A stretch of DNA of 64,000 nucleotides from Scilla litardierei (GCA_030789695.1 CM061138.1:178580051-178644050); one strand, 5' to 3'; shown: positions 1 to 11,460, counted from the stretch's first letter. Notes: generated by a model not told the origin, from the sequence alone. Numbers and translations are program-made.

Positions 1-1239
1 GGGGGAGGGGGAGGAGGGAGGGGAATAGTGAATGAAAGAATCCTCAAAGGAAGAGGAGGGTGTGCCTATGGGTGAAGGAGGGGCGACAGGCTGGAGCACG
101 GGAGGATCGATGTGCACCGGAGGGCTGTGGTGGAAAAAAACCGTACTAGGTGGGCCGACAATTGGGTGCCAATCGGGAGGATCCAAGGGTGGTAGATGCA
201 CTAGTGGAGAATACCAAGGATCGGGGTAAAACTCCCAAGGAAGGTGAGACGGGGTATAGGGTACCCGCAAAGGGGCCAAAGGTGGCAGGATTGCGAAAGG
301 CTCGCAGGCGGGGCTGTAGAGGTAGACAGCACGGTCTTCACCGAAGGGAGTGAGCAATTTGATGTCGATCAAGTAATCGCGATCAATACGGCTACGACCA
401 GGTAGAATAGGGAGGTCGGGGGGTACCCTCAAAACACAGCTGACAATAAGAGTGACCATTCCACCACAACAGATGGAACCAGAAGTGGCGCGGCTAACAT
501 CGAAAATTTCGTGGATGATCCAATGAGCGGTGTTTATTGGCATAGGGACGTGCCCGAGGATTCTGTCATCGGACATGGCATAGAGAAAGAAGAGCTCGTC
601 CCTAGATACAGTGGACACATCCACGCGAGCGAAAACAGTGTTGGCGAGGATGCAATGGGCGAGGCGGTAACACGGGTGGATAATGTAAGAGGCAGGAGCC
701 TCGGGTGGAAAGGTAGTGTGCAGTGTAAATCGTTGCCAAACACCATCAGCCCGAAATCGAGAGTAAATGTCAGTTCGATCGTGGGTGGAATGTTCAGTGT
801 TAAGATCGGGGTGACGTAGATTAAGGATATTGTTCAGCTCGATGAAACCCAGAGAAAAGTCACAATTGAAAGCTCAGAAGGAGAAACCTCCATCACACAA
901 CTCGAGGGAACTGAGGAATTCAAGCGTGAGGTTTCTGTGTGTGTGAGCATGGATGTGAGAGAGGGTATGGCACCCGATACAGTTGAAAATTCTGCCGACG
1001 CCGTTCGAAAGCCCTAGAGCTTCGAGCGTGGGGCGATCGGCGAAGAGTGTAGGTCTCATCGGACGATGAAGCAGTGCTCGCAACCGGCCAGACTGCTCTT
1101 CCGTAGAAGGGTTAATGCCAAGGAAAGAGGGGGAAAAGGGGCCATGGATCGGATCACGGCGCGAAGATGATGCAATGTCCTTCCCTTTCTTAGACATGGC
1201 TACTATGCGGGTGGCGAATTTGAGATGAATAAAGGGCAA
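1..1239 (-). pseudogene. Athila ORF1-like / env-position protein, one internal stop, runs off window
   Basis: One minus-strand frame stays open from 1239 to base 1 except for a single TGA at 876-874. The natural start is probably the ATG near 1197 (MSKKGKD). The protein resembles the Athila ORF1 family: an LTLEFLSSLE-type segment around 960-900, then after the TGA a conserved stretch with LAHCILANTVFARVD and DELFFLYAMSDD (about 665-565) and a proline-rich tail. The function of this family is unknown; its place after pol is why it is often called env-like. I see no signal peptide or transmembrane segment. A single stop in about 410 codons suggests recent inactivation or read-through. Confidence 0.75.
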
Positions 1240-1622
1240 GTGAAACAGTTATCACACCAATTTACGATATTACAGGTAAAGTTGAAGATGTGCAGAGTGG
1301 AAGAATGTTACCCATCGATGCAGCAAGATCAAGCGCCTGGGGGTCTCGTGTAGCAGGAGGGAACAACTCGGGAAGCCGCAGCCCGCTGATCCGACAAGAA
1401 CAGAATTTTGAGAATTTTGGGGCTAGGGTTAGGGTTTGGGGGTTTTGATGATGGAATGTCCTCGATGGCGAGGTGGCGGAGGTGGGGAAGTATGGGAGTG
1501 AGTGGGGATGAGGGTTTAGGCACAGTATGTAGGGTCGAGAAGATCGATTCTACAGTTGGAGGGTGTGAAATCGCGTGAAGGGGGTTTTCTGAGGTCGGGT
1601 GGCGGTCGCCGTGTGCCAAGGC
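1240..1622 (-). promoter_or_regulatory. Leader of the env-like ORF, with telo-box motifs
   Basis: This stretch lies between a TATA box (1633-1623) and the env-like ORF. On the minus strand it is C/T-rich and contains AAACCCTAA-type telo-box motifs near 1435-1420, typical of plant gene leaders. A 96-codon minus ORF (1619-1329) has no family likeness and is not called. A 5' UTR intron ending at the AG just before the ATG at 1197 is possible but unproven. Confidence 0.4.
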
Positions 1623-1633
1623 CTATTTATAGG
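1623..1633 (-). promoter_or_regulatory. TATA box of the putative internal promoter for the env-like ORF
   Basis: The minus strand reads CCTATAAATAG. It lies about 6 bp downstream of the last palindrome of the adjacent array and about 400 bp upstream of the env-like ORF. The same array-then-TATA order is found in this element's LTR. Confidence 0.55.
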
Positions 1634-1638
1634 GTCGA

Positions 1639-1992
1639 AAATGAACCGATCGGGTGGAAACCCACCCGATCGGGTAGCCAAAATTCGAAAGTTCTAGTCG
1701 GTCAACAGCTACAGGCGAACCGGTCGGGTGGTAAGTCAACCGATCGGTTGGCCGCTTACCAAGTTTTTCCCGAGAATTGAGAGCTGCCCGCCCGGTTGCC
1801 TCAACCGATCGTGCTCGAACTCAACCGATCGGTTGATATTTCCCCAAAAATTTCCGAGAGTTCTCCCCAGCTCACCCGGTCTTCCACCCGGTCTCTTCAT
1901 TACTCAACCGATCGGTTCATTCGGGGACAGATCTCGGCATGTATCTGATACATCCCAACCGATCGGGTGAGTTATCACCCGATCGGTTGGGG
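1639..1992. repeat. CCGATCGG palindrome array between Athila pol and env-like ORF
   Basis: I count about seven exact CCGATCGG palindromes, mostly in the contexts AACCGATCGGTT or ACCCGATCGGGT, plus variants such as ACCGGTCGGGT and one CTAGTCGGTC (near 1698). Spacing is irregular (15-80 bp). A matching array is in the element's LTR at 6951-7321. Downstream on the minus strand comes a TATA box. Bases 1993-2184, between the array and pol, show nothing recognisable. Confidence 0.8.
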
Positions 1993-2184
1993 CTTGTTTC
2001 CTGCAAAAACCAAGAAATTTGATTAAGTCCCCGAATGGATGTTCTCGCGGCTGATTTTATTTATAGAAATAGATAAAATAAAGTAAAAAATAACGCTAAA
2101 AATTTGAGAAAAAGTCCAGAACATGGGTTGCCTCCCATGAAGCGCACTTGTTTAACGTCGTTGGCTCGACGCCCGCAGCGGTGG

Positions 2185-5100
2185 TCAAGTTGGATCCGGA
2201 GGGTTGGAGGAAGAGTTGTCGCTCGTGGGGGGTCCGACTGGAGAGAATTCTGGTTCTCCTATTGCGTAGTGTTTCAGACGCTGCCCGTTTACTTTAAACG
2301 GCTCATCCCTTCCCATTATCTCGATAGCCCCGTGCGTGAAAACCTTGGTGACGCGGAACGGTCCCGACCATCTTGACTTGAGTTTCCCAGGAAAGAGCTT
2401 CAGCCGTGAGTTGAACAGGAGAACTAAGTCCCCTTCTTTGAATTCCCTCCTTAAGATTCGCTTATCGTGCCATCGCTTCAGTTTCTCCTTGTAGATCTTG
2501 GCGTTCTCATAGGCATTGAGCCGGATTTCGTCGAGTTCGTTGAGTTGTAGCTGCCGGTGCACTCCTACCTTCTTGGTGTCGAAATTCAGATTCTTAACCG
2601 CCCAATATGCCTTATGTTCCAATTCCACAGGAAGATGGCAAGCTTTCCCATAGACGAGCCGGTAGGGAGTTGTGCCGATGGGAGTTTTAAATGCCGTCAT
2701 GTAGGCCCAAAGCGCGTCAGGGAGCTTTGATGACCAGTCCTTCCTGGAGTTGGCCACATTCTTCTCTAGTATGCTCTTAATCTCCCGGTTAGAGACTTCC
2801 GCCTGACCGCTGGTCTGCGGGTGGTAGGCACGCCCCACCCGGTGTTGTACCCCGTATTTTCTTAAGAGGGCCTCAAATTTCTTTTCTATAAAGTGGCTTC
2901 CTTCGTCACTGATCAGGACACGAGGCACACCAAACCGCGGGAAGATGTTGCTTTTAAAGAACTTGGCCACCACTTTAGAGTCATTGGTCGGACTGGCCAC
3001 CGCTTCAACCCATTTCGACACGTAGTCTACGGCCACCAAGATGTACTGGTTCCCTGAGGAAGAAGGGAACGGCCCCATGAAGTCCACTCCCCACACATCG
3101 AAGATTTCTATCTCTAGAATGTAGTGTTGAGGCATCTCATTTCTTTTGGAGATATTCCCGGCTCTTTGGCATCTATCGCAGGCTTGTACATAAACATGTG
3201 TGTCCTTGAAGAGCGTAGGCCAGTAAAATCTGCTTTGGAGGATTTTTGCGGTGGTCTTGTAGGTGCTCGCGTGCCCTCCACATTGCTGTCCGTGGCAGTG
3301 GGAAATGATGGAAGTCGTTTCAGTTTCAGGGATGCATCTTCGTATCACCCCATCATTGCAGGTTTTGTATAGGTGGGGGTCATCCCAATAGAATTTGCGG
3401 ACCTCATGGAAAAATTTCTTCTTCTGCTGAAAGCTCGCATTGTGGGGAACGATGGCACACGCCAAATAATTAGCGATGTCAGCGTACCAGGGGGCCCAGG
3501 AGGAAGATACAGAGAAGAGGTGCTCGTCAGGGAGTGAATCATCAATTGGTGTAGCATTCAAATCGAGAGTGGGCATCCGGGACAGGTGATCGGCAACGAC
3601 ATTCTCCGCCCCCTTTTTGTCTCTGATTTCCAGGTCAAACTCCTGGAGGAGGAGGATCCATCTGATGAGTCGTGGCTTGGCTTCCTTCTTGTTCAATAGA
3701 TATTTAAGGGCCGCGTGATCCGTGTGTACGATCACCTTGGCGCCAACAAGATATTGTCGGAACTTATCCATGGCGTAGATTACCGCGAGCAATTCCTTTT
3801 CCGTCGTAGTATAATTTCTTTGGGCGGCATCAAGGGTTTTGCTCGTATAATATATGACATGAAGGTTTTTATCTTTCCTCTGCCCTAGGACGGCACCAAC
3901 CGCATAATCACTAGCATCACACATCAGCTCAAAGGGGAGTTCCCAGTCTGGTGGTTGTATTATGGGTGCGGAAATCAAGGCTAGCTTCAAAGTGCGGAAG
4001 GCCTCCACACACTCCTCGCCGAAGACGAAAGGTGCGTCCTTCACGAGGAGTTGGGTCAGAGGCCTGGAAATCTTCGAAAAGTCTTTTATAAAGCGGCGAT
4101 AAAATCCCGCATGTCCTAAGAAACCACGGACTCCTCGAAGATTGTGCGATGGTGGAAGCTTTTCAATCACTTCGATTTTAGCCTTATCAACTTCGATTCC
4201 CCTCGAAGAGATGATATGTCCTAGCACAACTCCCTCTTGGACCATGAAGTGACACTTCTCCCAGTTTAGGACTAGTCCCTTTTCCTGACATCTCTCCAGG
4301 ATCTTAGTGAGATTATTGAGGCACGAGTCAAATTCAGTTCCGTAGACTGAGAAGTCGTCCATGAAAACTTCCATGATGTCTTGGGAATAGTCAGAGAAGA
4401 CAGCGGACATGAGTCTCTGGAATGTAGCAGGGGCGTTACAAAGCCCGAACGGCATTCTTCTATAGGCGTACGTCCCGAACGGGCAGGTGAAAGTCGTTTT
4501 CTCCTGGTCATCATTATGAATAGGGATTTGAAGAAATCCAGAATACCCGTCCATAAAACAGAAATAATTATGCTTCGCCAGCCTCTCGAGCATCTGGTCA
4601 ATAAAGGGGAGGGGGTAATGATCCTTTCTTGTAGCCTTGTTCAGCTTCCTATAGTCAATGCACATCCTGTACCCTGTAACGGTCCTCGTTGGTATAAGCT
4701 CGTTCTTTTCATTGCGAACCACCGTCATTCCTCCCTTCTTGGGTACAACGTGTACCGGGCTAACCCAGTGACTATCGGAGATAGGGTATATAATACCGGC
4801 ATGTAGAAGCCTTACAATCTCTTTCTTCACAACTTCCATCATTATGGGATTCAACCTCCGCTGCGGCTCAATCGAGGAGGCTTGCTCATCTTCAAGTAGA
4901 ATTCTATGTGAGCAGAGGCCTAAGCTAACCCCTTTTAAATCCTCAATTGCATATCCGAAAACTCCTTTAAACCTTTTTATAACTCCAAGAAGTTTGGTCA
5001 TTTGGTCCTCAGGTAGTGAAGAGTTAATTACAACTGGAAGGGTCGACCATGCTCCCAAATATTCATATTTAAGTCCCGGTGGTAATTCTTTCATCTCAAC

Positions 5101-5715
5101 TTCTTGGGGCCCTGACGCATACTTTTCAAGCTGAGCATCCTCAAGAGAACAGAGTTCTTCGTGGATTTCACTGAAGCCAGCATCCGGAATCTCCCCCTCG
5201 GCCGTGGCTCCTAGCGGTGAAATTTCGCAGGGTACAGTGGGGACGATCGAGAGATGCACCGGGTCTCTTCCGAGCTCACCATAATTATCCGGGAAGATAG
5301 CTTGTAGGTGAAAACAGGTTTCAGTCATCAATGATTCTCCACAACCGTTTCCAGCTTCTCCATCGTTCAAGGACCGGGGACACTCAATAGAAGTCTGCAA
5401 GGGGTAGATTGATTCCTGTTCAGCGTCGCCTCCAAACCTGGTCGGGTGGTTCTCCTGACACAACTCTGCGGCTGACCCTTCTTCACTACATTCGAGACCA
5501 TGGTTGTCGATACATGCCATTTCTCCGTGGGGAAAGGGAGCTGCCATGGCAAGGTACTCCTGCACATCTCGATATCTTTGGCATTCCACAGCGGCAGACA
5601 GGAGGGATAGTATATTGGAAGTATTCAGTGATTCTGCTAAGCTCTGCGCCAAGCAGCGGATATGGTGAGAGTGATCCCAGATGTCTCCTGAAACTGCGTG
5701 CAACATCTTCTTCAC
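2185..5715 (-). CDS. pol: Ty3/gypsy Pol (reverse transcriptase, RNase H, integrase), Athila-like, no protease seen
   Basis: An open frame of 1176 codons. Residues ~1-330 are not recognisable; I see no gag zinc knuckle and no D-S/T-G protease motif. Reverse transcriptase follows: DYRKLN near 353 and the catalytic FMDD near 450 (about 4372-4340). RNase H has [15 protein letters not shown] near 595 and [10 protein letters not shown] near 665. Integrase has the HHCC zinc finger (about 805-845) and the D,D,E core (WGVDFMGPF ~872, LISDEG ~933, E ~972), ending in a GPF-type C-terminal motif near 1100. There is no chromodomain, as expected for Athila/Tat. Upstream, another frame (5851-5716) continues the N-terminus, so the ATG at 5715 is an ORF-finder start rather than the natural one. 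Confidence 0.9.
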   Translation of the reverse strand: MKKMLHAVSGDIWDHSHHIRCLAQSLAESLNTSNILSLLSAAVECQRYRDVQEYLAMAAPFPHGEMACIDNHGLECSEEGSAAELCQENHPTRFGGDAEQESIYPLQTSIECPRSLNDGEAGNGCGESLMTETCFHLQAIFPDNYGELGRDPVHLSIVPTVPCEISPLGATAEGEIPDAGFSEIHEELCSLEDAQLEKYASGPQEVEMKELPPGLKYEYLGAWSTLPVVINSSLPEDQMTKLLGVIKRFKGVFGYAIEDLKGVSLGLCSHRILLEDEQASSIEPQRRLNPIMMEVVKKEIVRLLHAGIIYPISDSHWVSPVHVVPKKGGMTVVRNEKNELIPTRTVTGYRMCIDYRKLNKATRKDHYPLPFIDQMLERLAKHNYFCFMDGYSGFLQIPIHNDDQEKTTFTCPFGTYAYRRMPFGLCNAPATFQRLMSAVFSDYSQDIMEVFMDDFSVYGTEFDSCLNNLTKILERCQEKGLVLNWEKCHFMVQEGVVLGHIISSRGIEVDKAKIEVIEKLPPSHNLRGVRGFLGHAGFYRRFIKDFSKISRPLTQLLVKDAPFVFGEECVEAFRTLKLALISAPIIQPPDWELPFELMCDASDYAVGAVLGQRKDKNLHVIYYTSKTLDAAQRNYTTTEKELLAVIYAMDKFRQYLVGAKVIVHTDHAALKYLLNKKEAKPRLIRWILLLQEFDLEIRDKKGAENVVADHLSRMPTLDLNATPIDDSLPDEHLFSVSSSWAPWYADIANYLACAIVPHNASFQQKKKFFHEVRKFYWDDPHLYKTCNDGVIRRCIPETETTSIISHCHGQQCGGHASTYKTTAKILQSRFYWPTLFKDTHVYVQACDRCQRAGNISKRNEMPQHYILEIEIFDVWGVDFMGPFPSSSGNQYILVAVDYVSKWVEAVASPTNDSKVVAKFFKSNIFPRFGVPRVLISDEGSHFIEKKFEALLRKYGVQHRVGRAYHPQTSGQAEVSNREIKSILEKNVANSRKDWSSKLPDALWAYMTAFKTPIGTTPYRLVYGKACHLPVELEHKAYWAVKNLNFDTKKVGVHRQLQLNELDEIRLNAYENAKIYKEKLKRWHDKRILRREFKEGDLVLLFNSRLKLFPGKLKSRWSGPFRVTKVFTHGAIEIMGRDEPFKVNGQRLKHYAIGEPEFSPVGPPTSDNSSSNPPDPT

Positions 5716-5851
5716 TTCGCTTCTCGGCGGCCAAACGCCTAAGGGTGGCGTTAATCTCTGGATCGAGGGGAATCAAGTCGTCAAGACTCCTTGAACTCCT
5801 GCGCATGAAAAACAACAGACACCCGTGAAGCGACAAGTGGGAAAGAAACAT
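5716..5851 (-). pseudogene. Gag-like N-terminal remnant in a different frame from pol
   Basis: This minus-strand frame begins near the PBS and contains [20 protein letters not shown], resembling the start of Athila gag proteins. It is offset by one base from the pol frame (5851-5715 is 136 nt), so a frameshift joins or breaks them near 5715. Most of gag and all of protease appear to be deleted between this remnant and reverse transcriptase. The family assignment of this short piece is an inference. Confidence 0.45.
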
Positions 5852-5983
5852 ATAAAATAAGAAATAAAAATAAGAAAAACAAATAAGAAAAAGAAAAAGG
5901 GGAGAATGCGAAAATTATCGCGAGGTAGGGATGTGAGCTAGACACGAGGGTTCAAGAGATCCTAAAATATCAAGCACGTTGCC

Positions 5984-6001
5984 TCCCCGGCAACGGCGCC
6001 A
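5984..6001 (-). other. Primer-binding site, tRNA-Asp
   Basis: The minus strand reads TGGCGCCGTTGCCGGGGA, complementary to the 3' end of plant tRNA-Asp including CCA. This is the known primer of Athila-group elements. It lies 6 nt from the inner LTR end at 6008, so it fixes both orientation and LTR boundary. Confidence 0.9.
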
Positions 6002-6930
6002 TAAACTTGACCGGCGCCCCGCTTGCATCGCGGCGGCGCGGTGTCGTTTACCGCAAGTTTCACGGTTAGTGTAGGGTGCGGGAATATCGAACTCAGGGAG
6101 GCGAGGTTGTGCTTGGGTCAGGTAGGACCTAAATCACCCCGAGGGGTGAGCTAGCCCGAATCGGCGGATGGTTGTCACGAAAGGGAATAAAAGCGTAAGA
6201 ACGAAAAGAAAGTAAACCCGGGACTTTGGTTTCCAACCCGACGAGAGACTCTCGTCGATACGGCCTACGGGTATGGATAGCGATCGGGATTAGGGTCTAA
6301 TGGTGAGACGTTGCCTCCGAAAGTGGGACCGGCGTCCCATGGGCCCGATATTCCGGTCGGTGCCCAGGATGATACACCGGACTTCCCGGATTCGATCAGT
6401 GGGCACTCCCGTGTCCATTAACACTGATCGATCCCGGGAGCACTAAGTCCGCAACGATATCTCCCAACGTCTCATCCTGCCGCTCCCGCGTGCTAGGATT
6501 TGGCGTCTACGCTAAAGGCGTGAGCTATGGCTAGGGAGTCAACCGCCAAGTTTATTCCCCCTTGGCCCGACGGTCAAAGGCGGTCTTTTTCCCGCCGATG
6601 ACATTGAAACGCCCCGCGTAACCGTTAGATTCCTACTCCCTATCGATTTCCTAACCCTATGGACGCATCAGGAAGAGCCCCCGAAGGGGTTTCCTCCAAA
6701 ATCCCAGATTTGGGAACTACTCACAAAAATTCATGAAAAAGCAATCTAAATGAAATTTAACCGTTGAAATCATAATCGGACAATTGCAATGCGGAAGTAA
6801 AGGAGTAATAAAGATAATACTAAAATTTTAGAAAGATCTGAAAACTTACAAAAGAGTAACAATTACAGCCGTCACAAGGAAATAAAACAGTAGAAAAACA
6901 GCAACTCCCGTTTCTGGAACCCTAGGGGCT

Positions 6931-6940
6931 CTATATATAG
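6931..6940 (-). promoter_or_regulatory. TATA box of the Athila LTR
   Basis: CTATATATAG lies about 10 bp downstream, on the minus strand, of the last palindrome of the 6951-7321 array. It is the only strong TATA motif in the LTR. Confidence 0.65.
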
Positions 6941-6950
6941 GCCGTCGCAT

Positions 6951-7321
6951 CAACCGATCGGTTGACAAGTCAACCGATCGGTTGATCCGTTACAAATAAA
7001 TATCAGAAAACGGCGAGTTTTCACCCGATCACATGAACCGATCGGGTGAGTTCTTGAGCGACCGGTTGGATCTTGGAGCGGTCGGGTGAATCGGTCGGTT
7101 GAATCGTCCGTGTCTTCAGCTCATCTTCTTCAGCTACAGATGAACCGATCGGGTGAGAGTCACCCGATCGGTTGGAATTTTGCTCGAGAAAACAGAGAAC
7201 AGCCGCCCGCAGAACCGGTCTGTGAACCGGTCGGGTGACTTCTTTGTGAGCTGCGGTAGCGACCGGTTGGTGCACGCGTGCATCACCCGATCGGTTGGAG
7301 ATGACGAACCGACCGGGTGAG
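6951..7321. repeat. CCGATCGG palindrome array in Athila U3
   Basis: It contains at least six exact CCGATCGG palindromes flanked by CAACC/GGTTG or CACC/GGGTG, with variants ACCGGTCGG, GACCGGTTGG and ACCGACCGGG between them. This matches the array at 1639-1992 in motif and in placement before a TATA box. The near-palindromic units could form cruciforms or bind dimeric proteins; neither is shown. Confidence 0.8.
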
Positions 7322-7566
7322 GGGCTGAAAGATGAATACTTCGCCGTTTGACCCCCTGGATCACGCGTGACTTCTCCCGTTGCTCCGGGGACTTGGGATA
7401 TCATCATTAAACGTCCCATACGTGGTCAATCCCCTGCAATCATGGACAAACAAAGAAAAGTGAAAGAAAACGGGAAAACATACGAAAACGAATAAGAGAC
7501 GGCGGAGAAACACGGAGAAACACAAAAGAAAATATGCGTGAATATATGAAATATAGACGCACGTCA

Positions 7567-8290
7567 TTTGCGTTCTCTCACCGAGAAATATGAGAACACA
7601 TTAGGCCGAATCAATGAATTCAATAAGGGTAAGGGCCATTTGGATAATATCCTAAGTGTCTTACTCCCGGCCAAACACCATGTTGGTTTGGGGTATACTT
7701 TGGGAAACTCATCCAAGTCGGTCACTACTTTTGTTAGGCCAACTTCCGATGCCTCAACGAGTGGTAGCAAACACTCTATTGGTAGTTCATCTACCAATGG
7801 TGCTTCCACCTCGTCCACACCCTCTTTCGGAAAGAAACCCACTTTGGGTGGACCTCCAAAGAAGGGGCATGCTTATATGTACACCAATACCATGCCACGT
7901 AGGAACACACGTCCTACTCCACCGGCTCACACATATGATGATTTTTATGCAACACATTCTCGAGCACGTGCACACCATGTGAGACACCCTCACGCACGTG
8001 TTCCCACACATGCATATGTTCACCCACAACATCATATGAATAATTCTCGTCGTGCACCATTCCATCATGTTCCTTATGCCTATCCACAACATGCATCACG
8101 TAGAAATCAACGTCGCATGCATGCACCCAATAGGATGAGGGCTCCCAAGATTTTCACAATTTGGAGCCCAAAGGACACAAGCATGGACGAAAAACAAATG
8201 TATATGAATGCTTATTTTTCGGATGTTGTGCATAGTAGAAATTATGTGGGGAAGTCTAAGTCCAATTGGACTTGGCTTCCAAAGGTCTAA
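7567..8290 (+). pseudogene. gag: Sirevirus A Gag, C-terminal fragment
   Basis: It corresponds to the last ~240 residues of the B Gag. It starts in the coiled-coil stretch (SLTEKYENTLG), passes a Ser/Thr-rich linker and ends in a His/Arg-rich tail with repeated HARVPTHAYVH-like segments. It reads through the position where B has a premature TAG (a Trp codon here) and ends at TAA 8288-8290 after WLPKV. The 5' two-thirds, including the zinc knuckle, are absent because of the Athila insertion. Confidence 0.85.
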
Positions 8291-8343
8291 TCTTTTGGAC
8301 CCAATGACCTTGGGTACCATGATATGAAATTCTCTATCTTTAG
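8285..8343 (+). other. Candidate 59-nt gag-pol intron (copy A)
   Basis: The segment starts GT directly after the LPK codons and ends TTTAG directly before GTACTC. Removing it joins the Gag frame to the protease frame. Unspliced, Gag ends at TAA 8288-8290, and the pol frame is closed by the TAG at 8341-8343. Copy B has the same 59-nt segment with the same borders. Against it: the donor (GTCTAA) is weak and 59 nt is short for a plant intron. Confidence 0.4.
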
Positions 8344-11300
8344 GTACTCAAGGAAAAGAAAAAGAAAAGGAGCAACAAATTTAAATTTAGCTCCAAGGGA
8401 AATTAGATACTCGATAGCGGGTGTTCAAAACACATGACGGGTGACGCTAGTTTGCTCTCCGGAGTGGTTCCCATAGCAAATGGAAACCGCGTTGTATTTG
8501 GAGGCAACGAGAGCGGAACCATCATGGGTGTTGGTAAAGTGGGTAACCCATCTAAACCCTTAATTAGTGATGTTTATCTTGTTAATGGCTTAAATCATAA
8601 TCTTATTTCAATAAGCCAACTTTGTGACAAATGTTACAAAGTTAGCTTTGCGAAAGGATTGTGTCATATTTTAAGAAAAGATAATGATAAATTATTATTT
8701 TCCGGCACTCGTCATAAAGATATTTATATTTTGGATCTTCCTAAGTCTTATGAACAATGTCTCGTTGCCAACACAAGTGAACAACACTTATGGCATCGAC
8801 GCTTTGGACATGTGAACTTTGGAACACTTTATAAGCTTTCAAAATTAAATTCCATTAAAGGTTTTCCGAAGCTCGTTTTTTAAAAGAAAAGTTTTTGTGA
8901 TTGTTGTCAACGTGGTAAGCTTCCTAAATCTTCATTTAAACCTAAGAAAAGCATTTCTACTAAACGGCCACCAGAGCTATTACATCTAGACTTATTTGGG
9001 CCAACTAGAGTTGCTTCCTTAGGAAATGCAAGATATGGACTTGTCATCGTAGATGACTATTCGAGATTTACATGGGTATTTTCATTATGTAATAAAAATG
9101 AAGCTTTTGAAAACTTCACAATTTTTGTTAAGAAAGTACAAAATCTCTTAGGAACCACCATTGTCACTATTCGTAGTGATCATGGAGGTGAATTTGAGAA
9201 TGAGTCTTTTGAGACATTTTGTGATGAAGTTGGTATTACACACACCTTCTCTTTCCCTCGTGCACCTCCTCAAAATGGTGTAGTTGAGAGAAAGAATAGG
9301 ACGCTAGTGGAGTGTGCTCGCACTATGCTTGATGATAGCCAACTTGGCCATCAATTTTGGGCGGAAGCGGTACACACCGCTTGCTATGTGTTTAATAGAA
9401 TACTTTTGAGGCCCGGCACTAAACAAACTTGTTATGAATTGTTGTTTGGTAGGTTGCCTCAAGTTAAACATTTTCGTGTTTTTGGTTCGAAATGTTTTAT
9501 TAAGAACACGTATGGTAGTTTGGACAAATTCGATCCAAGATCCGATGAGGGGATTTTTGTTGGATATTCTTCGCGTAGCAAAGCCTACCGGATATTCAAC
9601 AAACGAACCTCAACGATCGAGGAATCGCTTCATGTCTCATTTAATGAAGGATTTGTTCCAACTAGAATTTCAAATGATAATGATTCTATGGATGTTTTAT
9701 GTGATTCGTTTGATAATTCTAAGTCTAATGATTCTATTGATTCTATTGAGACTAACCCACCTAATGAAGTTGTTGAGAATGTTCCTAGTGATCAAGATAT
9801 TCCCAAACGGCTTCATACCGTTCGTGACCATCCTCATGAGCAAGTCATTGGCAATATCTATGATAGTGTCAAGACGAGATCTCAAGTGAACTACTTCGCT
9901 CATTGTGCCTTTGCCTCCTCGATAGAGCCAAAGAATGTTAATGAAGCATGCGAAGATAGCGCTTGGATCTTAGCCATGGAGGAGGAGCTCATTCAATTCG
10001 AGAGGAATGAAGTTTGGGAGCTTGTTCCATTGCCATCGAAGAACCACACCGTCATAGGGACAAAGTGGATCTTCAAGAACAAAACCAACGAAAACCAAGT
10101 CGTCGTCCGGAACAAAGCTCGGTTAGTTGCTCAAGGCTATCGACAAGAGGAAGGTATTGATTTCGAAGAATCCTTCGCTCCGGTAGCTAGATTAGAATCA
10201 ATTAGATTATTATTGTCTTTTGCATGCCATAAGGATTTTAAATTATTTCAAATGGATGTTAAAAGTGCATTTTTAAACGGAGATGTCGTTGAGGAAGTTT
10301 ACGTTTCTCAACCTCCGGGCTTCATAAATGAAAAATTTCCAAATCATGTTTTTAAACTAAAGAAAGCACTTTACGGTTTGAGACAAGCTCCTCGAGCTTG
10401 GTATGATCGCCTAAAGAATTTTCGTTTGGATTTGAATTTTAAAATGTGAGAAGCCGATTCTACACTTTTTGTTAAGCATGCGAATAATGATATAATTTTA
10501 GTTCAAATATATGTTGATGATATCATTTTCGGTGCTACTAACTTTGCTCTTTGCGAAGAGTTTTCTAATCTTATGAAGGAACAATTTGAGATGAGCCACA
10601 TGGGTGAGCTCAAGTATTTCTTAGGTCTCCAAATTCGCCAAATGGACGATGCAATCTTCATCCACCAAACGAAGTACACGGTGGAGTTGCTAAAGCTATT
10701 TGGAATGGAGAGTGCCTCCGGGAAAAAGACTCCAATGAGCACGACTACGCATCTTGACAAGGATACGGGCGGTAAGGATGTAGACATTCGTCTATATTGA
10801 GGTATGATATGTAGTTTACTTTATCTTACCGCAAGTAGGCCCGATATTATGTTTGCCGTATGCGTATGTGCTCGTTATCAGTCTCAACCTAAGAAGTCTC
10901 ACTTAGTTGCGGTAAAACGTATTTTCCGTTATCTAAGTTATACACTTGATTTTGGATTACTTTATCCAAAATCTAGCACGTATGAGTTAATCTTATATAG
11001 TGATGCCGATTATGCGGGATGCAAATCCGACAGGAAAAGTACTAGTGGCACTTGCCATTTTATAGGAAATTCCCTTGTCTCTTGGTTTTCCAAGAAGCTA
11101 AATTCCGTGTCACTTTCAACCACCGAGGCGGAATATATTGCCGCCGGTGTCGCGTGTGCTCAAGTTCTTTGGATGAGACACACACTTAAATACTTTGGTA
11201 TTAATTGTGATACTTGCCCTATCATGGTTGACAACCAAAGTGCAATATGTCTTTCCTAGAACCCGGTACACCATTCCCGTTCGAAACACATAGATGTCCG

Positions 11301-11460
11301 ACACCATTTTTTAGATGATCATGTTGCTAAAAAGGACATCATTTTAGTGTACGTTGAAACCCAAAAGCAAATCGCCGATATTTTCACGAAACCCCTAAAG
11401 GAGGACTCCTTTGTGCGGTTGCGTCGAGAATTGGGGATTATGGGTGAATCCGAGATATAG
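8344..11460 (+). pseudogene. pol: Sirevirus A Pol (protease, integrase, RT, RNase H) with five stops
   Basis: Domains in order: protease ([11 protein letters not shown], ~8410-8445), GAG_pre-integrase ([13 protein letters not shown], ~8788-8826), integrase core ([11 protein letters not shown] near 8975, [10 protein letters not shown] near 9170, then E of VVERKNRTL near 9290), reverse transcriptase with YVDD at 10509-10520, and RNase H ([15 protein letters not shown] near 11000, TEAEYIAAG near 11130). In-frame stops relative to B: TAG 8404-8406 (Trp), TAA 8881-8883 (Glu), TGA 10447-10449 (Gly), TGA 10798-10800 (Arg), TAG 11257-11259 (Lys). There is no frameshift; all five are point changes, so the element decayed after insertion. 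Bases 11461-11703 after pol hold nothing recognised. Confidence 0.92.

Larger units (their letters stand above)
1..7566 (-). mobile_element. Athila-type Ty3/gypsy retrotransposon, 5' LTR to env-like ORF (3' LTR outside window)
   Basis: In minus-strand order: a 5' LTR (7566-6008), a primer-binding site matching the 3' end of tRNA-Asp (6001-5984), a short gag-like start, an intact reverse transcriptase/RNase H/integrase ORF (5715-2185), a spacer with a palindrome array and TATA box, and an Athila ORF1-like env-position ORF that runs off the window. It sits in the gag of Sirevirus A: homology of A to the intact Sirevirus B begins right at 7567. The candidate target duplication is tttgc (7567-7571); its other copy lies outside the window. 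No Gag zinc knuckle or protease is visible, so the copy looks non-autonomous although its pol is open. Confidence 0.85.
6008..7566 (-). repeat. Athila 5' LTR
   Basis: On the plus strand it runs TG (6008) to CA (7566), 1559 bp. The inner edge is set by the PBS and the outer edge by the point where Sirevirus A gag homology begins. U3 (7566-6941) carries the palindrome array and R/U5 (6930-6008) follows the TATA box. Bases 6008-6700 hold no ORF; they resemble the conserved leader/U5 sequence of plant Athila elements. The second LTR is outside the window, so age cannot be estimated. Confidence 0.8.
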
